Source of the DNA: BACL27 sp947488385 | GTDB taxonomy: Bacteria > Actinomycetota > Acidimicrobiia > Acidimicrobiales > Ilumatobacteraceae | Direction: 5' to 3' | DNA: 64,000 bases | Assembly (NCBI GenBank): GCA_964203655.1 | Contig: CAXNMJ010000008.1 | Coordinates: 1-64,000 of the forward strand | Shown: positions 35,122 through 43,271 of the stretch, in pieces | How positions within the stretch are numbered: the stretch's first letter is position 1 | Layout: each line of letters starts with the position of its first letter | Notes under the pieces: generated by a model | What the model saw: the letters and a program-made list of their open reading frames with translations, nothing else | Databases searched by the model: none | Told to the model about the DNA's origin: nothing | Program-made: the position numbers and the translations under genes

Positions 35122-35523
35122 ATGATGACTGACCCAATCGCCGACATGCTCACACGCATTCGTAACGGAAACGTTGCGATGCGCAATGAAGTGCTTATGC
35201 CTGCGTCGAAACAAAAGTCTGCTCTTGCAGAAGTTCTCAAGCGTGAAGGTTTCATTGCAGATTATGCAGTAGTTCAAGACACGCAAGGTTCTGGCAAGGC
35301 ATTGAAGATCACAATGAAATATGGTTCGGATCGTCAACGCACGATCTCTGGAATCAAGCGAATTTCAACACCAGGCTTGCGCGTTTATCGTGCAGCGACC
35401 GAAGTACCACGTGTACTTGGTGGTCTTGGAGTAGCAGTTTTGTCAACAAGTCACGGACTCATGACGGACCGCGAAGCGCGCAAGCGCAACGTCGGTGGCG
35501 AAGTCATGTGTTTCGTGTGGTAA
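35122..35523 (+). CDS. rpsH: 30S ribosomal protein S8
   Basis: 133 residues, opening MMTDPIADMLTRIRNGNVAMRNEV; the second ATG (35125) is an equal start. The C-terminal block GVAVLSTSHGLMTDREARKRNVGGEVMCFVW is the rRNA-binding part. S8 binds the central domain of 16S rRNA and in E. coli represses the spc operon through L5 mRNA. rplF begins 25 bases later. Confidence 0.98.
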   Translation: MMTDPIADMLTRIRNGNVAMRNEVLMPASKQKSALAEVLKREGFIADYAVVQDTQGSGKALKITMKYGSDRQRTISGIKRISTPGLRVYRAATEVPRVLGGLGVAVLSTSHGLMTDREARKRNVGGEVMCFVW

Positions 35524-35548
35524 TCAGAAAGTCGAACGGAGAAACAAA

Positions 35549-36091
35549 ATGTCACGCATAGGAAAATCAGCACTCGCAGTGCCGACAGGGGTCGAAGTAA
35601 CGATCTCTGGCGCAGCAGTGACGATCAAAGGTCCAAAAGGCACTTTGAAGCGAGATCTCCCAGTTGGTGTTTCTGCACGTCGCGAAGAAAACAATTTGTT
35701 CGTTGATCGAGCAAATGACGAGCGCGACGCTCGATCACGACATGGTTTGGCTCGCACTTTGTTGTCCAACATGATTATTGGTGTAACTCAGGGATATACG
35801 AAGGCGCTCGACATTCAAGGCGTTGGTTACCGTGCAGAAGCACAGGGTCCAAACAAGTTGAAGTTGGCACTTGGTTTTTCTCACCCGATCGTCTACACAG
35901 CGCCTGAAGGCGTAACTTTTGAAGTAACTGCACAAACACAAATCGTTATCAAGGGCAATGACAAAGAAGCTGTCGGCCAAGTTGCAGCAAACATTCGTAA
36001 CATGCGCAAACCAGAGCCTTACAAGGGCAAGGGTGTTCGTTACTTGAACGAGCGTGTCCGTCGCAAGGCCGGCAAGACCGGCAAGAAGTAA
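35549..36091 (+). CDS. rplF: 50S ribosomal protein L6
   Basis: 180 residues from ATG 35549 (MSRIGKSALAVPTGVEVTI), preceded by GGAG. A GTG-type extension from 35495 lies in rpsH and does not resemble L6. Two similar domains are seen, with GFSHPIVYTAPEGVTFEV and the ending KPEPYKGKGVRYLNERVRRK, which binds 23S helix 97. L6 lies near the factor-binding site. Confidence 0.98.
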   Translation: MSRIGKSALAVPTGVEVTISGAAVTIKGPKGTLKRDLPVGVSARREENNLFVDRANDERDARSRHGLARTLLSNMIIGVTQGYTKALDIQGVGYRAEAQGPNKLKLALGFSHPIVYTAPEGVTFEVTAQTQIVIKGNDKEAVGQVAANIRNMRKPEPYKGKGVRYLNERVRRKAGKTGKK

Positions 36092-36110
36092 ATAGGAGAC
36101 TGACTTAACC

Positions 36111-36479
36111 ATGGCTAACACAGCAGCAAAACGACACTCAGGACGCTTGCGTCGTCAGCGACGCGTGCGCAAAAAGATTCATGGCACCGCAGAACGTCCA
36201 CGTTTGGCAGTTTTCCGCAGCAACAAGCACTTGTCAGCACAGTTGATCGATGATGATGCCGGTCGAACTATTGCGGCTGCATCTTCGCTTGAAGCAGACT
36301 TTCGCAAATCAGGATCTGGTTCGACAGTCGAGGCTGCAGCGCGAGTCGGCAAGGCAGTTGCGCAACGCGCCAAACAGGCCGGAGTTACAAAAGTTGTTTA
36401 TGACCGCGGTGGATTTTTGTATCACGGTCGTATTGCAGCAGCAGCACAAGCTGCTCGAGAAGAAGGCTTGGAGTTCTAA
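36111..36479 (+). CDS. rplR: 50S ribosomal protein L18
   Basis: 122 residues. The Arg-rich N-terminus RRQRRVRKKIHGTAERPRL binds 5S rRNA, followed by FRSNKHLSAQLIDDDAGRTI and the ending FLYHGRIAAAAQAAREEGLEF. L18 delivers 5S rRNA to the large subunit together with L5. The rpsE ATG follows its stop with no gap. Confidence 0.98.
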   Translation: MANTAAKRHSGRLRRQRRVRKKIHGTAERPRLAVFRSNKHLSAQLIDDDAGRTIAAASSLEADFRKSGSGSTVEAAARVGKAVAQRAKQAGVTKVVYDRGGFLYHGRIAAAAQAAREEGLEF

Positions 36480-37136
36480 ATGACCGATGTAAATCAGATT
36501 CCTGCAATCCCTGGCACAGAAGAGACCGGTCGTCGTGAACGACGCGATCGTCGTGAGCCACGCGAGAAGCGTGAGCCACGTCCGCCAGCAAAGGTCGGAG
36601 AAATCGGCGAGTCTCGCGTTGTACACATCAATCGTGTAGCCAAAGTTGTTAAGGGTGGTCGTCGATTCTCGTTTACCGCACTTGTTGTAGTTGGCGATCG
36701 CAACGGTCGAGTAGGTCTTGGTTATGGCAAAGCAAAAGAAGTGCCATTGGCAATTCAAAAGGGCACCGAAGAGGCAAAGCGAAACATTTTTCATGTGGCT
36801 CTTGCTGGAACAACGATCACGCATGCAACAATCGGCGTTAATGGTGCTGGTCGCGTAATGCTGAAGCCAGCAGCGCCTGGTTGCGGTGTTATCGCCGGTG
36901 GTGCAGCACGAATCATTCTTGAAGAAGCAGGAATCAAAGACGTTTTGGCAAAAGTTTTAGGTTCGCCAAATGCGATCAACGTTGCTCGAGCAACTATCAA
37001 TGGTTTGAAGGGCTTGCAACGTCCTGACGAGGTAGCAAAGCGTCGTGGTTTGCCAGCTGAAGATTTCGTACCAAAAGGTATGTTGCGTGCTTACACAGAA
37101 CGCAAGAAGACAATTTCGAGTCTTGGAGCTAAGTAA
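36480..37136 (+). CDS. rpsE: 30S ribosomal protein S5
   Basis: 218 residues. The first 45 are a charged extension (repeated RRERRD and EKREPR pieces), common in actinobacterial S5. The double-stranded-RNA-binding domain has INRVAKVVKGGRRFSFTALVVVGD, and the C-terminal domain has HATIGVNGAGRVMLKPA. S5 works in mRNA unwinding and accuracy. rpmD starts 2 bases after its stop. Confidence 0.98.
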   Translation: MTDVNQIPAIPGTEETGRRERRDRREPREKREPRPPAKVGEIGESRVVHINRVAKVVKGGRRFSFTALVVVGDRNGRVGLGYGKAKEVPLAIQKGTEEAKRNIFHVALAGTTITHATIGVNGAGRVMLKPAAPGCGVIAGGAARIILEEAGIKDVLAKVLGSPNAINVARATINGLKGLQRPDEVAKRRGLPAEDFVPKGMLRAYTERKKTISSLGAK

Positions 37137-37138
37137 AC

Positions 37139-37414
37139 ATGGCCGTTACAAAAAAAGCAGCAAAACCAGCGAAGAAAGCTGTGGCAAAAAAAGCGGTCGC
37201 AGTTAAAGCGACTCGCAAGACCCACACTGGTCCAACAGTTGTCGTGCGGCAAGTGCGCTCACAAATTGGCATCATGCCAAAAACAAAAGCGACAATGCGC
37301 GCGCTCGGTTTGCGCAAAATCGGTGACGTCAACACTCTTCCAGATCGTCCAGAAATTCGTGGCATGATCGCGCGAGTTCCTCACCTTATTGAAGTAACGC
37401 GAAAAGGAGCATAA
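37139..37414 (+). CDS. rpmD: 50S ribosomal protein L30, with Lys/Ala-rich N-terminal tail
   Basis: 91 residues against about 60 for most L30. The core VVVRQVRSQIGIMPKTKATM, GLRKIGDVNTLPDRPEIRGMI and VPHLIEV is canonical from about residue 34. The first 30 residues are almost only Lys, Ala and Val (AAKPAKKAVAKKAVAVKAT), resembling histone-H1-type tails. ATG 37139 is well placed behind rpsE, and no start occurs close to the core, so the tail is probably real. rplO starts 2 bases later. Confidence 0.96.
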   Translation: MAVTKKAAKPAKKAVAKKAVAVKATRKTHTGPTVVVRQVRSQIGIMPKTKATMRALGLRKIGDVNTLPDRPEIRGMIARVPHLIEVTRKGA

Positions 37415-37416
37415 AC

Positions 37417-37905
37417 ATGCGCGTAGATCAAATCGGGCCTCGCTACGGAGCACGTAAGAAGCCAAAGCGTGTCGGTCGTGGAACCGGCGGCAAGGGCGGA
37501 AAAACTGCAGGTCGTGGTACCAAAGGTCAATACGCACGTAACACAGTTGCCCGCGGTTTCGAAGGTGGACAAATGCCACTTAAGCAACGCGTACCAAAGT
37601 TGAAGGGTTTCAATAACCCCTTCCGTGTTGAGTACTACGCGGTAAACCTTGACGCGATTGATTCACTTGGCGCGAGCGAAGTAGATCCAGCGAAACTTGT
37701 ATCGGGTGGAGTTGCGCACAAAGGCCAGATGATTAAAGTTCTGGGTCGCGGCAAAATCACTCGTGCAGTAAAAGTCTCGGCTCACGCAGTTTCGAAGTCG
37801 GCACAAGAAGCAATTGTCGCTGCGGGTGGGTCAGTAGTTATCTTGCCACCATCATTCAAGGGCGTGCGACCTCCAGCCAAGGGCAGTCAGTTCACCAACC
37901 GCTAG
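37417..37905 (+). CDS. rplO: 50S ribosomal protein L15
   Basis: 162 residues. The glycine-rich N-terminal arm (KRVGRGTGGKGGKTAGRGTK) reaches deep into 23S rRNA, then FEGGQMPLKQRVPKLKGF. The C-terminal domain ends in a typical INA-like region. L15 is a late assembly protein near the tunnel. It is the last ribosomal gene of the spc operon before secY, 43 bases downstream. Confidence 0.98.
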   Translation: MRVDQIGPRYGARKKPKRVGRGTGGKGGKTAGRGTKGQYARNTVARGFEGGQMPLKQRVPKLKGFNNPFRVEYYAVNLDAIDSLGASEVDPAKLVSGGVAHKGQMIKVLGRGKITRAVKVSAHAVSKSAQEAIVAAGGSVVILPPSFKGVRPPAKGSQFTNR

Positions 37906-37948
37906 TACAGTTCGAATCGTCCTGCTTATATAAAAAAGAGGAATCATC

Positions 37949-39268
37949 TTGGCAAAAATTGGCAACATCTTTAAGGTCACAGAACTTCGCAACAAGATTC
38001 TGTTTACTTTGGCGATGCTGCTCATCTATCGACTTGGTGTTTCGCTGCGAGTGCCGGGTGTAGATGCCCAAGCCGTGAGCCAATTGCGTGAAGCCTCTAA
38101 GTCTCAAGGTGCACTCGGTTTCTTGAACTTGTTTTCGGGCGGCGCGTTTGGCAGTTTCTCGATTTTTGCTCTCGGCATCATGCCGTACATCACAGCCAGC
38201 ATCATCATGCAGGTTTTGACGGTCGTGATTCCCAAGCTTGAACAGTGGCAGCAAGAAGGGGCAACTGGTCAACGCAAAATTACTCAATGGACTCGCTATG
38301 TGGCAATTGGTATCGCCACGTTGCAGGGTGCTGGTCTGACGTTTATCTTCGGCCAAGGTCGGGGCTCGGCTTTTTTCGGAGCAAGCGGTAACACACCAGA
38401 TGTTGTTTTGCTCGATCCGTTTATGCCAAGAGCGTTGCTTGTGATTCCATCGTTGGTTGCAGGTACAGCACTTTTGATGTGGCTCGGAGAGTTGATCAGC
38501 CAACGCGGTATTGGAAACGGTATGTCGATGGTTATTTTCGCCTCGGTGGTCAGCGACTTGCCATACGGCTATTACTCGCTTTTGCAGACACGCAAAACAG
38601 TGGTATTTGCAATCTTGGTGGCGTTGACGATCGCGATTATTTTCGCTGTTGTTCGAGTTGAGTTGGGTCAGCGTCGTCTGCCGGTGCAATTTGCCAAACG
38701 AGTTGTTGGTCGCAAAATGTACGGCGGGCAAAGCACTTATATTCCGTTAAAAGTAAACCAATCGGGTGTTGTGCCGATCATCTTTGCAAGCTCGGTGTTG
38801 CTGTTGCCAGTTTTGATGTCGAACATGTTGGGCAGCGGTGAAGGCTGGCGCGGTTCAATCGCTCGCTTCGTGGATCAATACTTGATCAACAGTCAGAACC
38901 TTTTGTATGTGACGGTTTTTGCACTTTTGATTATTGCTTTTGCTTATTTCTATAACTCGATTGCGTTTGACCCGATTCGTCAAGCCGATCAGTTGCGTAA
39001 GCAGGGCGGGTTTATCCCCGGTATTCGTCCGGGTCAGCAGACCGAATCATTCTTGGCCAAGACCGTCAATCGCATCACGTTGCCAGGTGCAACTTTTGTT
39101 GCGGTAATTGCGATCTTGCCGTACATAGTTTTGTGGGTCGGAAACGTGAGTTCTTTCCCATTCGCAGGCACAACGGTTTTGATTGCGGTCGGTGTTGCAC
39201 TTGAACTGATGCGCCAGATCGATAGTCAGCTCATGCAACGAAATTATGAAGGTTTCCTAAAGCAATAA
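37949..39268 (+). CDS. secY: Preprotein translocase subunit SecY
   Basis: 439 residues with about ten membrane helices. Start TTG 37949 follows the AGAGG ribosome-binding site. Family features are the FSGGAFGSFSIFALGIMPYITASI plug region near 65-90, the QRGIGNGMSM loop, and the cytoplasmic QLRKQGGFIPGIRPG loop that binds SecA and the ribosome. With SecE it forms the protein-conducting channel. adk follows 59 bases later, the usual pair. Confidence 0.98.
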   Translation: MAKIGNIFKVTELRNKILFTLAMLLIYRLGVSLRVPGVDAQAVSQLREASKSQGALGFLNLFSGGAFGSFSIFALGIMPYITASIIMQVLTVVIPKLEQWQQEGATGQRKITQWTRYVAIGIATLQGAGLTFIFGQGRGSAFFGASGNTPDVVLLDPFMPRALLVIPSLVAGTALLMWLGELISQRGIGNGMSMVIFASVVSDLPYGYYSLLQTRKTVVFAILVALTIAIIFAVVRVELGQRRLPVQFAKRVVGRKMYGGQSTYIPLKVNQSGVVPIIFASSVLLLPVLMSNMLGSGEGWRGSIARFVDQYLINSQNLLYVTVFALLIIAFAYFYNSIAFDPIRQADQLRKQGGFIPGIRPGQQTESFLAKTVNRITLPGATFVAVIAILPYIVLWVGNVSSFPFAGTTVLIAVGVALELMRQIDSQLMQRNYEGFLKQ

Positions 39269-39327
39269 TTGCGAATCACGTAGCGACGAACAACGTTTTA
39301 TTGGCCACAGGATCGGAATAAAAACTC

Positions 39328-39990
39328 ATGAGTGCTGGAGTGAGAATAATAATGTTCGGTCGTCAAGGCGCCGGCAAAGGCACGCAGAGTGCTCGACTCG
39401 CAAAATATTTTGCAGTCCCACATATTTCAACTGGCGAGATGTTGCGCAACGCGGTAAAGCAAGATTCAGTAGTTGGTCGTGCGGCAAAAACAGTCTTGGA
39501 CCGTGGCGAATTAGTTGATGACGGTTTGATGGTGTCTTTGGTTCAAGGACGAATCGGCCAAGAAGATGCGCGCACCGCAGGCTTCGTGTTAGATGGTTTC
39601 CCGCGCACGATCGGTCAAGCGACGGCCTTTGACGAGTTGACTCAAGCCAGGCCAGTGGGTTTTGTGATTGATCTAGACGTCAAGCGCGAAGTAGTTGTCG
39701 GGCGACTTTCATCTCGACGTACTTGTGAGTCGTGCGACGCTATTTATACGGCAACAGGCAAAGAGCCAAGTCCATGGAAGTGCGCCAAGTGTGGCGGCAC
39801 GGTGGTTCAGCGCACAGATGACACTTCGGCGGCGATCAACCATCGATTAGATGTCTATGAGAACCAGACGGCACCGTTGATTTCCTACTACGGGGGACGG
39901 GGTTCTTTGCATGTCGTAGACGGCTTGGGCACGCCAGATGAGGTCTTTGACCGCATAAAAACAGTGGTTGAAACTGGCCTTCGCCGATAG
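39328..39990 (+). CDS. adk: Adenylate kinase, zinc-lid type
   Basis: 220 residues, long type. The P-loop reads GRQGAGKGTQ (GPPGAGKGTQ in most). The LID domain has four Cys (CESCDAIY and CAKCGG), a zinc site known from Gram-positive and actinobacterial enzymes. DGFPRT is intact. It catalyses ATP + AMP to 2 ADP in the cytoplasm. In many actinobacteria map follows adk; here infA comes directly, 75 bases later, and no map is seen in the window. Confidence 0.97.
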   Translation: MSAGVRIIMFGRQGAGKGTQSARLAKYFAVPHISTGEMLRNAVKQDSVVGRAAKTVLDRGELVDDGLMVSLVQGRIGQEDARTAGFVLDGFPRTIGQATAFDELTQARPVGFVIDLDVKREVVVGRLSSRRTCESCDAIYTATGKEPSPWKCAKCGGTVVQRTDDTSAAINHRLDVYENQTAPLISYYGGRGSLHVVDGLGTPDEVFDRIKTVVETGLRR

Positions 39991-40008
39991 CCTGACTAGT
40001 CGCTCTAA

Positions 40009-40024
40009 ACGGTCTTCGGACCGT
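40009..40024 (+). other. UUCG-capped hairpin between adk and infA
   Basis: ACGGTC and GACCGT form a perfect 6-pair stem closed by TTCG, a very stable tetraloop. No T-run follows, so it is unlikely to terminate; it may mark RNA processing or partial attenuation before infA. Confidence 0.5.
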
Positions 40025-40065
40025 CGGGCAATAAGAGAAAAAACCAGAATTCGTTCGGAGAAACT

Positions 40066-40290
40066 TTGCCCAAAAATAAGGAAGATGCAATCGTGCTGGA
40101 AGGCAAGATTACTGAATCCCTACCCAACGCAATGTTTCGAGTCGAGTTAGAAAACGGACACACGGTTTTGGCTCATATTTCAGGAAAGATGCGAATGAAT
40201 TACATTCGAATTCTTCCCGGGGACAAAGTGCAAGTAGAGCTAACACCGTATGACCTCACAAGAGGTCGTATTACATATCGATTTAAATAA
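40066..40290 (+). CDS. infA: Translation initiation factor IF-1
   Basis: 74 residues, TTG start. It is a single S1-type OB fold: EDAIVLEGKITESLPNAMFRVEL, then GHTVLAHISGKMRMNYIRIL, ending RGRITYRF. IF-1 occupies the A site of the 30S subunit during initiation. Preceded by a UUCG hairpin and followed 11 bases later by rpmJ, the standard infA-rpmJ-rpsM order. Confidence 0.97.
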   Translation: MPKNKEDAIVLEGKITESLPNAMFRVELENGHTVLAHISGKMRMNYIRILPGDKVQVELTPYDLTRGRITYRFK

Positions 40291-40301
40291 GAAGGCGTGC
40301 A

Positions 40302-40415
40302 GTGAAAGTAAGAACCAGTGTTAAAAAAATATGCGAGAAGTGCAAGATCATTCGTCGGCACGGTCGCGTAATGGTGATTTGCGAAAACCCACGTCATAAG
40401 CAACGTCAAGGCTGA
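40302..40415 (+). CDS. rpmJ: 50S ribosomal protein L36, zinc-binding form
   Basis: 37 residues, GTG start. Opens VKVRTSVKKICEKCKIIRRH and ends CENPRHKQRQG. Zinc ligands Cys11, Cys14, Cys27 and His32 are all present. L36 is the smallest ribosomal protein and packs near the L11 stalk base. The gene lies between infA and rpsM, 14 bases before the latter, and GGCGTGCA is a poor ribosome-binding site. Confidence 0.97.
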   Translation: MKVRTSVKKICEKCKIIRRHGRVMVICENPRHKQRQG

Positions 40416-40429
40416 GCGAGAGAGACAAG

Positions 40430-40810
40430 ATGGCACGTATTTCAGGAGTAGACATTCCGCGCGAGAAGCGCCTCGAGATTGGTCTTACCTACATATTCGG
40501 AATTGGTCGCACGACTGCGAAGAAACTTTGCAGCGAAACTGGTATCAATCCAGACACCCGCGTTCGCGACTTGACAGACTCTGAAGTCAACAAGATTCGT
40601 ATGTTTATCGAAAATAATTTGAGCGTTGAAGGTGATCGCCGTCGCAATGTGCAGACAGACATCAAACGCAAGATTGAGATTGGTTCATATCAGGGCACGC
40701 GCCATCGCAAGGGCCTTCCGGTTCGTGGTCAGCGCACGCACACAAATGCGCGCACTCGCAAGGGCCCGAAGAAGACAGTCGCTAATAAGAAGATTGCAGT
40801 GAGGAAGTAA
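40430..40810 (+). CDS. rpsM: 30S ribosomal protein S13
   Basis: 126 residues. Opens MARISGVDIPREKRLEIGLTY and contains the helix-hairpin-helix IFGIGRTTAKKLC, then RGLPVRGQRTHTNARTRKG-type sequence (here KGLPVRGQRT). The Lys/Arg-rich C-terminal tail contacts P-site tRNA and the subunit bridge. It lies 2 bases before rpsK. Confidence 0.98.
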   Translation: MARISGVDIPREKRLEIGLTYIFGIGRTTAKKLCSETGINPDTRVRDLTDSEVNKIRMFIENNLSVEGDRRRNVQTDIKRKIEIGSYQGTRHRKGLPVRGQRTHTNARTRKGPKKTVANKKIAVRK

Positions 40811-40812
40811 CC

Positions 40813-41208
40813 ATGGCTGAAGCAAAAGTCGGAAGTCGCAAGCGCAAGCGCGAGCGTCGCAATGTCTCATCGGGCATTGTCCATATCAAGAGCACTTTTA
40901 ACAACACGATTGTTTCGGTGACTGACACCGAAGGCAATGTAATTTCGTGGGCATCTGCTGGTGGCGTTGGCTTCAGTGGTTCACGCAAGTCGACACCGTT
41001 CGCCGCACAAATGGCGGCCGAGAAGGCTGGTCGAGCAGCGATGGAACTTGGTCTTCGTCGCGCAGAAGTGCATGTAAAAGGTCCAGGCTCTGGTCGTGAC
41101 ACAGCGTTGCGTCAGATTCAAAACCTTGGCATCGAAGTTTCTGGAATCAAAGATCTTTCACCAGTTCCGCATAACGGCTGTCGTCAGCCAAAGAGAAAGA
41201 GACCATAA
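40813..41208 (+). CDS. rpsK: 30S ribosomal protein S11
   Basis: 131 residues. Family blocks are GIVHIKSTFNNTIVSVTDTEGN, the GFSGSRKSTPFAAQMAAEKA region and the ending DLSPVPHNGCRQPKRKRP. S11 forms the platform near the E site and Shine-Dalgarno helix. The Asn-Gly in the HNGC tail, a known isoaspartate site in other bacteria, is present. rpsD starts 3 bases later. Confidence 0.98.
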   Translation: MAEAKVGSRKRKRERRNVSSGIVHIKSTFNNTIVSVTDTEGNVISWASAGGVGFSGSRKSTPFAAQMAAEKAGRAAMELGLRRAEVHVKGPGSGRDTALRQIQNLGIEVSGIKDLSPVPHNGCRQPKRKRP

Positions 41209-41211
41209 CTC

Positions 41212-41829
41212 ATGGCTCGCTATACAGGTCCAAAAGTTCGTATTTCGCGCCGTCTTGGTGTGAACGTTTTTGAAAACACCAAGGGTTCAAAAGCTCTTGA
41301 GCGTCGCCCGTTTCCACCAGGTCACCACGGCCGTTCACGCCGCAAGGGTGCAGGTAGCGAATACCTAGCCCAGATGCAAGAAAAGCAGAAGGCAAAGTTC
41401 ATCTACGGTCTTCTTGAGCGTCAATTCCGCAACCTATATAAGAGGTCAGTTCGTTTGACTGGTCCGACAGGTGAAAATTTGTTGCGCCTTTTGGAAACAC
41501 GCCTCGACAACGTGGTTTATCGCGCAGGTTGGGCGGCATCTCGTCCGCAAGCGCGCCAGTTCGTAAGTCATGGGCTCATCAAGGTCGATGGCAAACGAGT
41601 AGATATCCCGTCATACACATTGCAAAAGGGTGAAGTCGTGACACTGTCAGAAAAAGGCAGCAACATGATCGTCATTCAGCACAACATCGACACGCTTGAC
41701 CGCAAGGTTGTGGCATGGCTTGATGTTGCCGAAGCCGGCAAGCAAGTCACGGTGCGTGAGTTGCCTGTTCGTGAGCAAATTGATGTGCCTGTACGTGAAC
41801 AATTAATCGTTGAGCTTTATTCAAAGTAA
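41212..41829 (+). CDS. rpsD: 30S ribosomal protein S4, Cys-free form
   Basis: 205 residues. The N-terminal zinc Cys motif found in some S4 is absent (region VRISRRLGVNVFENTKGSKA), so this is the zinc-independent form. The S4 RNA-binding domain RLDNVVYRAGWAASRPQARQ with VSHGLIKVDGKRVDIPSY is intact. S4 nucleates 16S 5'-domain assembly. It stands just before rpoA (30 bases), the usual alpha-operon order. Confidence 0.97.
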   Translation: MARYTGPKVRISRRLGVNVFENTKGSKALERRPFPPGHHGRSRRKGAGSEYLAQMQEKQKAKFIYGLLERQFRNLYKRSVRLTGPTGENLLRLLETRLDNVVYRAGWAASRPQARQFVSHGLIKVDGKRVDIPSYTLQKGEVVTLSEKGSNMIVIQHNIDTLDRKVVAWLDVAEAGKQVTVRELPVREQIDVPVREQLIVELYSK

Positions 41830-41859
41830 TCCCCAAAAAGAATGGTCTGAGGAGAAATC

Positions 41860-42792
41860 ATGCTTGTAATCCAGCGCCCAATAGTCGAACCAATCGGCTC
41901 ACCAGAAAACAACCGTCAGAAGTTTTCGGTTGGACCACTCGAGCCAGGTCTTGGCCACACAATCGGCAACTCGTTGCGCCGAATGTTGTTGTCGTCGATC
42001 CCTGGTGCGGCAATCACTTTTGTCAAGTTCGAATCAGCATTGCATGAATTCGACACCATCGAGGGCGTTACGCAAGATGTAACTGAAATCATCCTCAATT
42101 TGAAAGACATCGTTTTGCAGTCCACTTCAGATGACCCAGTTGTCATTCATGTAGACGTGAAAGGCCCAATGGATCTCACCGCTGGCGACCTTCAAGCACC
42201 ATCAGATATCGAGATTTTGAACAAGTCACAAAAGATCGCCACTCTCTCAGCAAAGGGCAAGCTTGTGTTTGACCTGACAGTTGAGCGCGGCAAGGGCTAC
42301 ATGTCGTCAGATCGTGACGGTGCCCGCAAGACGATTGGTGTGATTCCAATCGATGCAATTTTCTCACCGATTCGTCGCGTGACTTTTGAAGTTGTGCCGA
42401 CACGCGTTGAGCAATCAACTAACTACGACAACTTGATTATCGATATCGAGACAGACGGCTCAATCACACCGGTTGACTCGCTGGCTTCAGCAGGCGCAAC
42501 ACTTCGTTCACTCGTAGATCTTGTGGCAAACCTCACCGCAGAGCCAGTTGCTCTTGAACTTGGTGAAGTTTCCGGTTACTCAAGTGGCGCAGGCGACTTG
42601 GACTTGCCAATCGAAGATCTTGACTTGTCAGAGCGTCCACGCAACTGCTTGAAGCGCGGTCAAGTAAACACAATTGGCGAGTTGCTTACTCGCTCAGAAG
42701 AAGACTTAATGAACATCACTAACTTCGGTCAGAAGAGCCTGGACGAAATCAAGCAAAAGCTTGATGAGCGCGGTCTCTCATTGCGAATCTGA
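41860..42792 (+). CDS. rpoA: DNA-directed RNA polymerase subunit alpha
   Basis: 310 residues. The N-terminal dimerisation domain includes GLGHTIGNSLRRMLLSSIPG, and the C-terminal domain (from about residue 245) has RPRNCLKRGQVNTIGELLTR and ITNFGQKSLDEIKQKL, which bind UP elements and activators. The linker, around SSGAGDLDLPIEDLDLSE, is acidic. A GGAGAAATC ribosome-binding region precedes ATG 41860. rplQ follows after 53 bases. Confidence 0.98.
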   Translation: MLVIQRPIVEPIGSPENNRQKFSVGPLEPGLGHTIGNSLRRMLLSSIPGAAITFVKFESALHEFDTIEGVTQDVTEIILNLKDIVLQSTSDDPVVIHVDVKGPMDLTAGDLQAPSDIEILNKSQKIATLSAKGKLVFDLTVERGKGYMSSDRDGARKTIGVIPIDAIFSPIRRVTFEVVPTRVEQSTNYDNLIIDIETDGSITPVDSLASAGATLRSLVDLVANLTAEPVALELGEVSGYSSGAGDLDLPIEDLDLSERPRNCLKRGQVNTIGELLTRSEEDLMNITNFGQKSLDEIKQKLDERGLSLRI

Positions 42793-42845
42793 GCGCCAAA
42801 GTTAAATAACGAACTGAAATAAATTAGACAGGGAGACGATTCAAT

Positions 42846-43217
42846 ATGCCAGGAAGACCACGCCGCGGACCAAGTTTTGGTGGTAGCTCGTCGCACGAAA
42901 AACTGATGATGGCAAACCTTGCATCGTCGTTGTTTGCTGCCGAAGGCATCGTGACAACAGAGTCAAAGGCAAAGGCGCTTCGCCCGATTGCCGAAAAGTT
43001 GATCACGAAAGCAAAGAAAGCGCAGGGCACCAGCCCGATGCGAGTTCACCGCATTCGTCAAATTCAGAGCTACTTGCGCGACAAAGAAATGACTAACAAA
43101 CTTGTCAATGTTGTCGCCCCAAGGTACTTGGAGCGCAACGGTGGATACCTTCGCATTTTGAAGCTTGGTCCACGCCATGGCGACAACGCTCCAATGGCGC
43201 GCATCGAACTTATTTAG
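42846..43217 (+). CDS. rplQ: 50S ribosomal protein L17
   Basis: 123 residues. The family blocks SSHEKLMMANLASSLFAAEG, ITTxxKAKALRPIAEKLIT-type sequence (here IVTTESKAKALRP), and NGGYLRILKLGPRHGDNAPMA are present. L17 lies near the tunnel exit. It ends the alpha operon; truA follows 54 bases later on the same strand, as in many actinobacteria. Confidence 0.98.
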   Translation: MPGRPRRGPSFGGSSSHEKLMMANLASSLFAAEGIVTTESKAKALRPIAEKLITKAKKAQGTSPMRVHRIRQIQSYLRDKEMTNKLVNVVAPRYLERNGGYLRILKLGPRHGDNAPMARIELI

Positions 43218-43271
43218 TTCGCAAATATTTCTTAGCGTCGAATTCAGACTCGACCAAAACGGTTCAGCACA

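Noticed and set aside
37892..38731. A 279-codon open frame on the minus strand opposite secY
   Set aside because: It lies fully antisense to an unmistakable SecY, has no family motifs and is rich in His, Gln and Arg, as expected for a shadow of membrane-protein codons.
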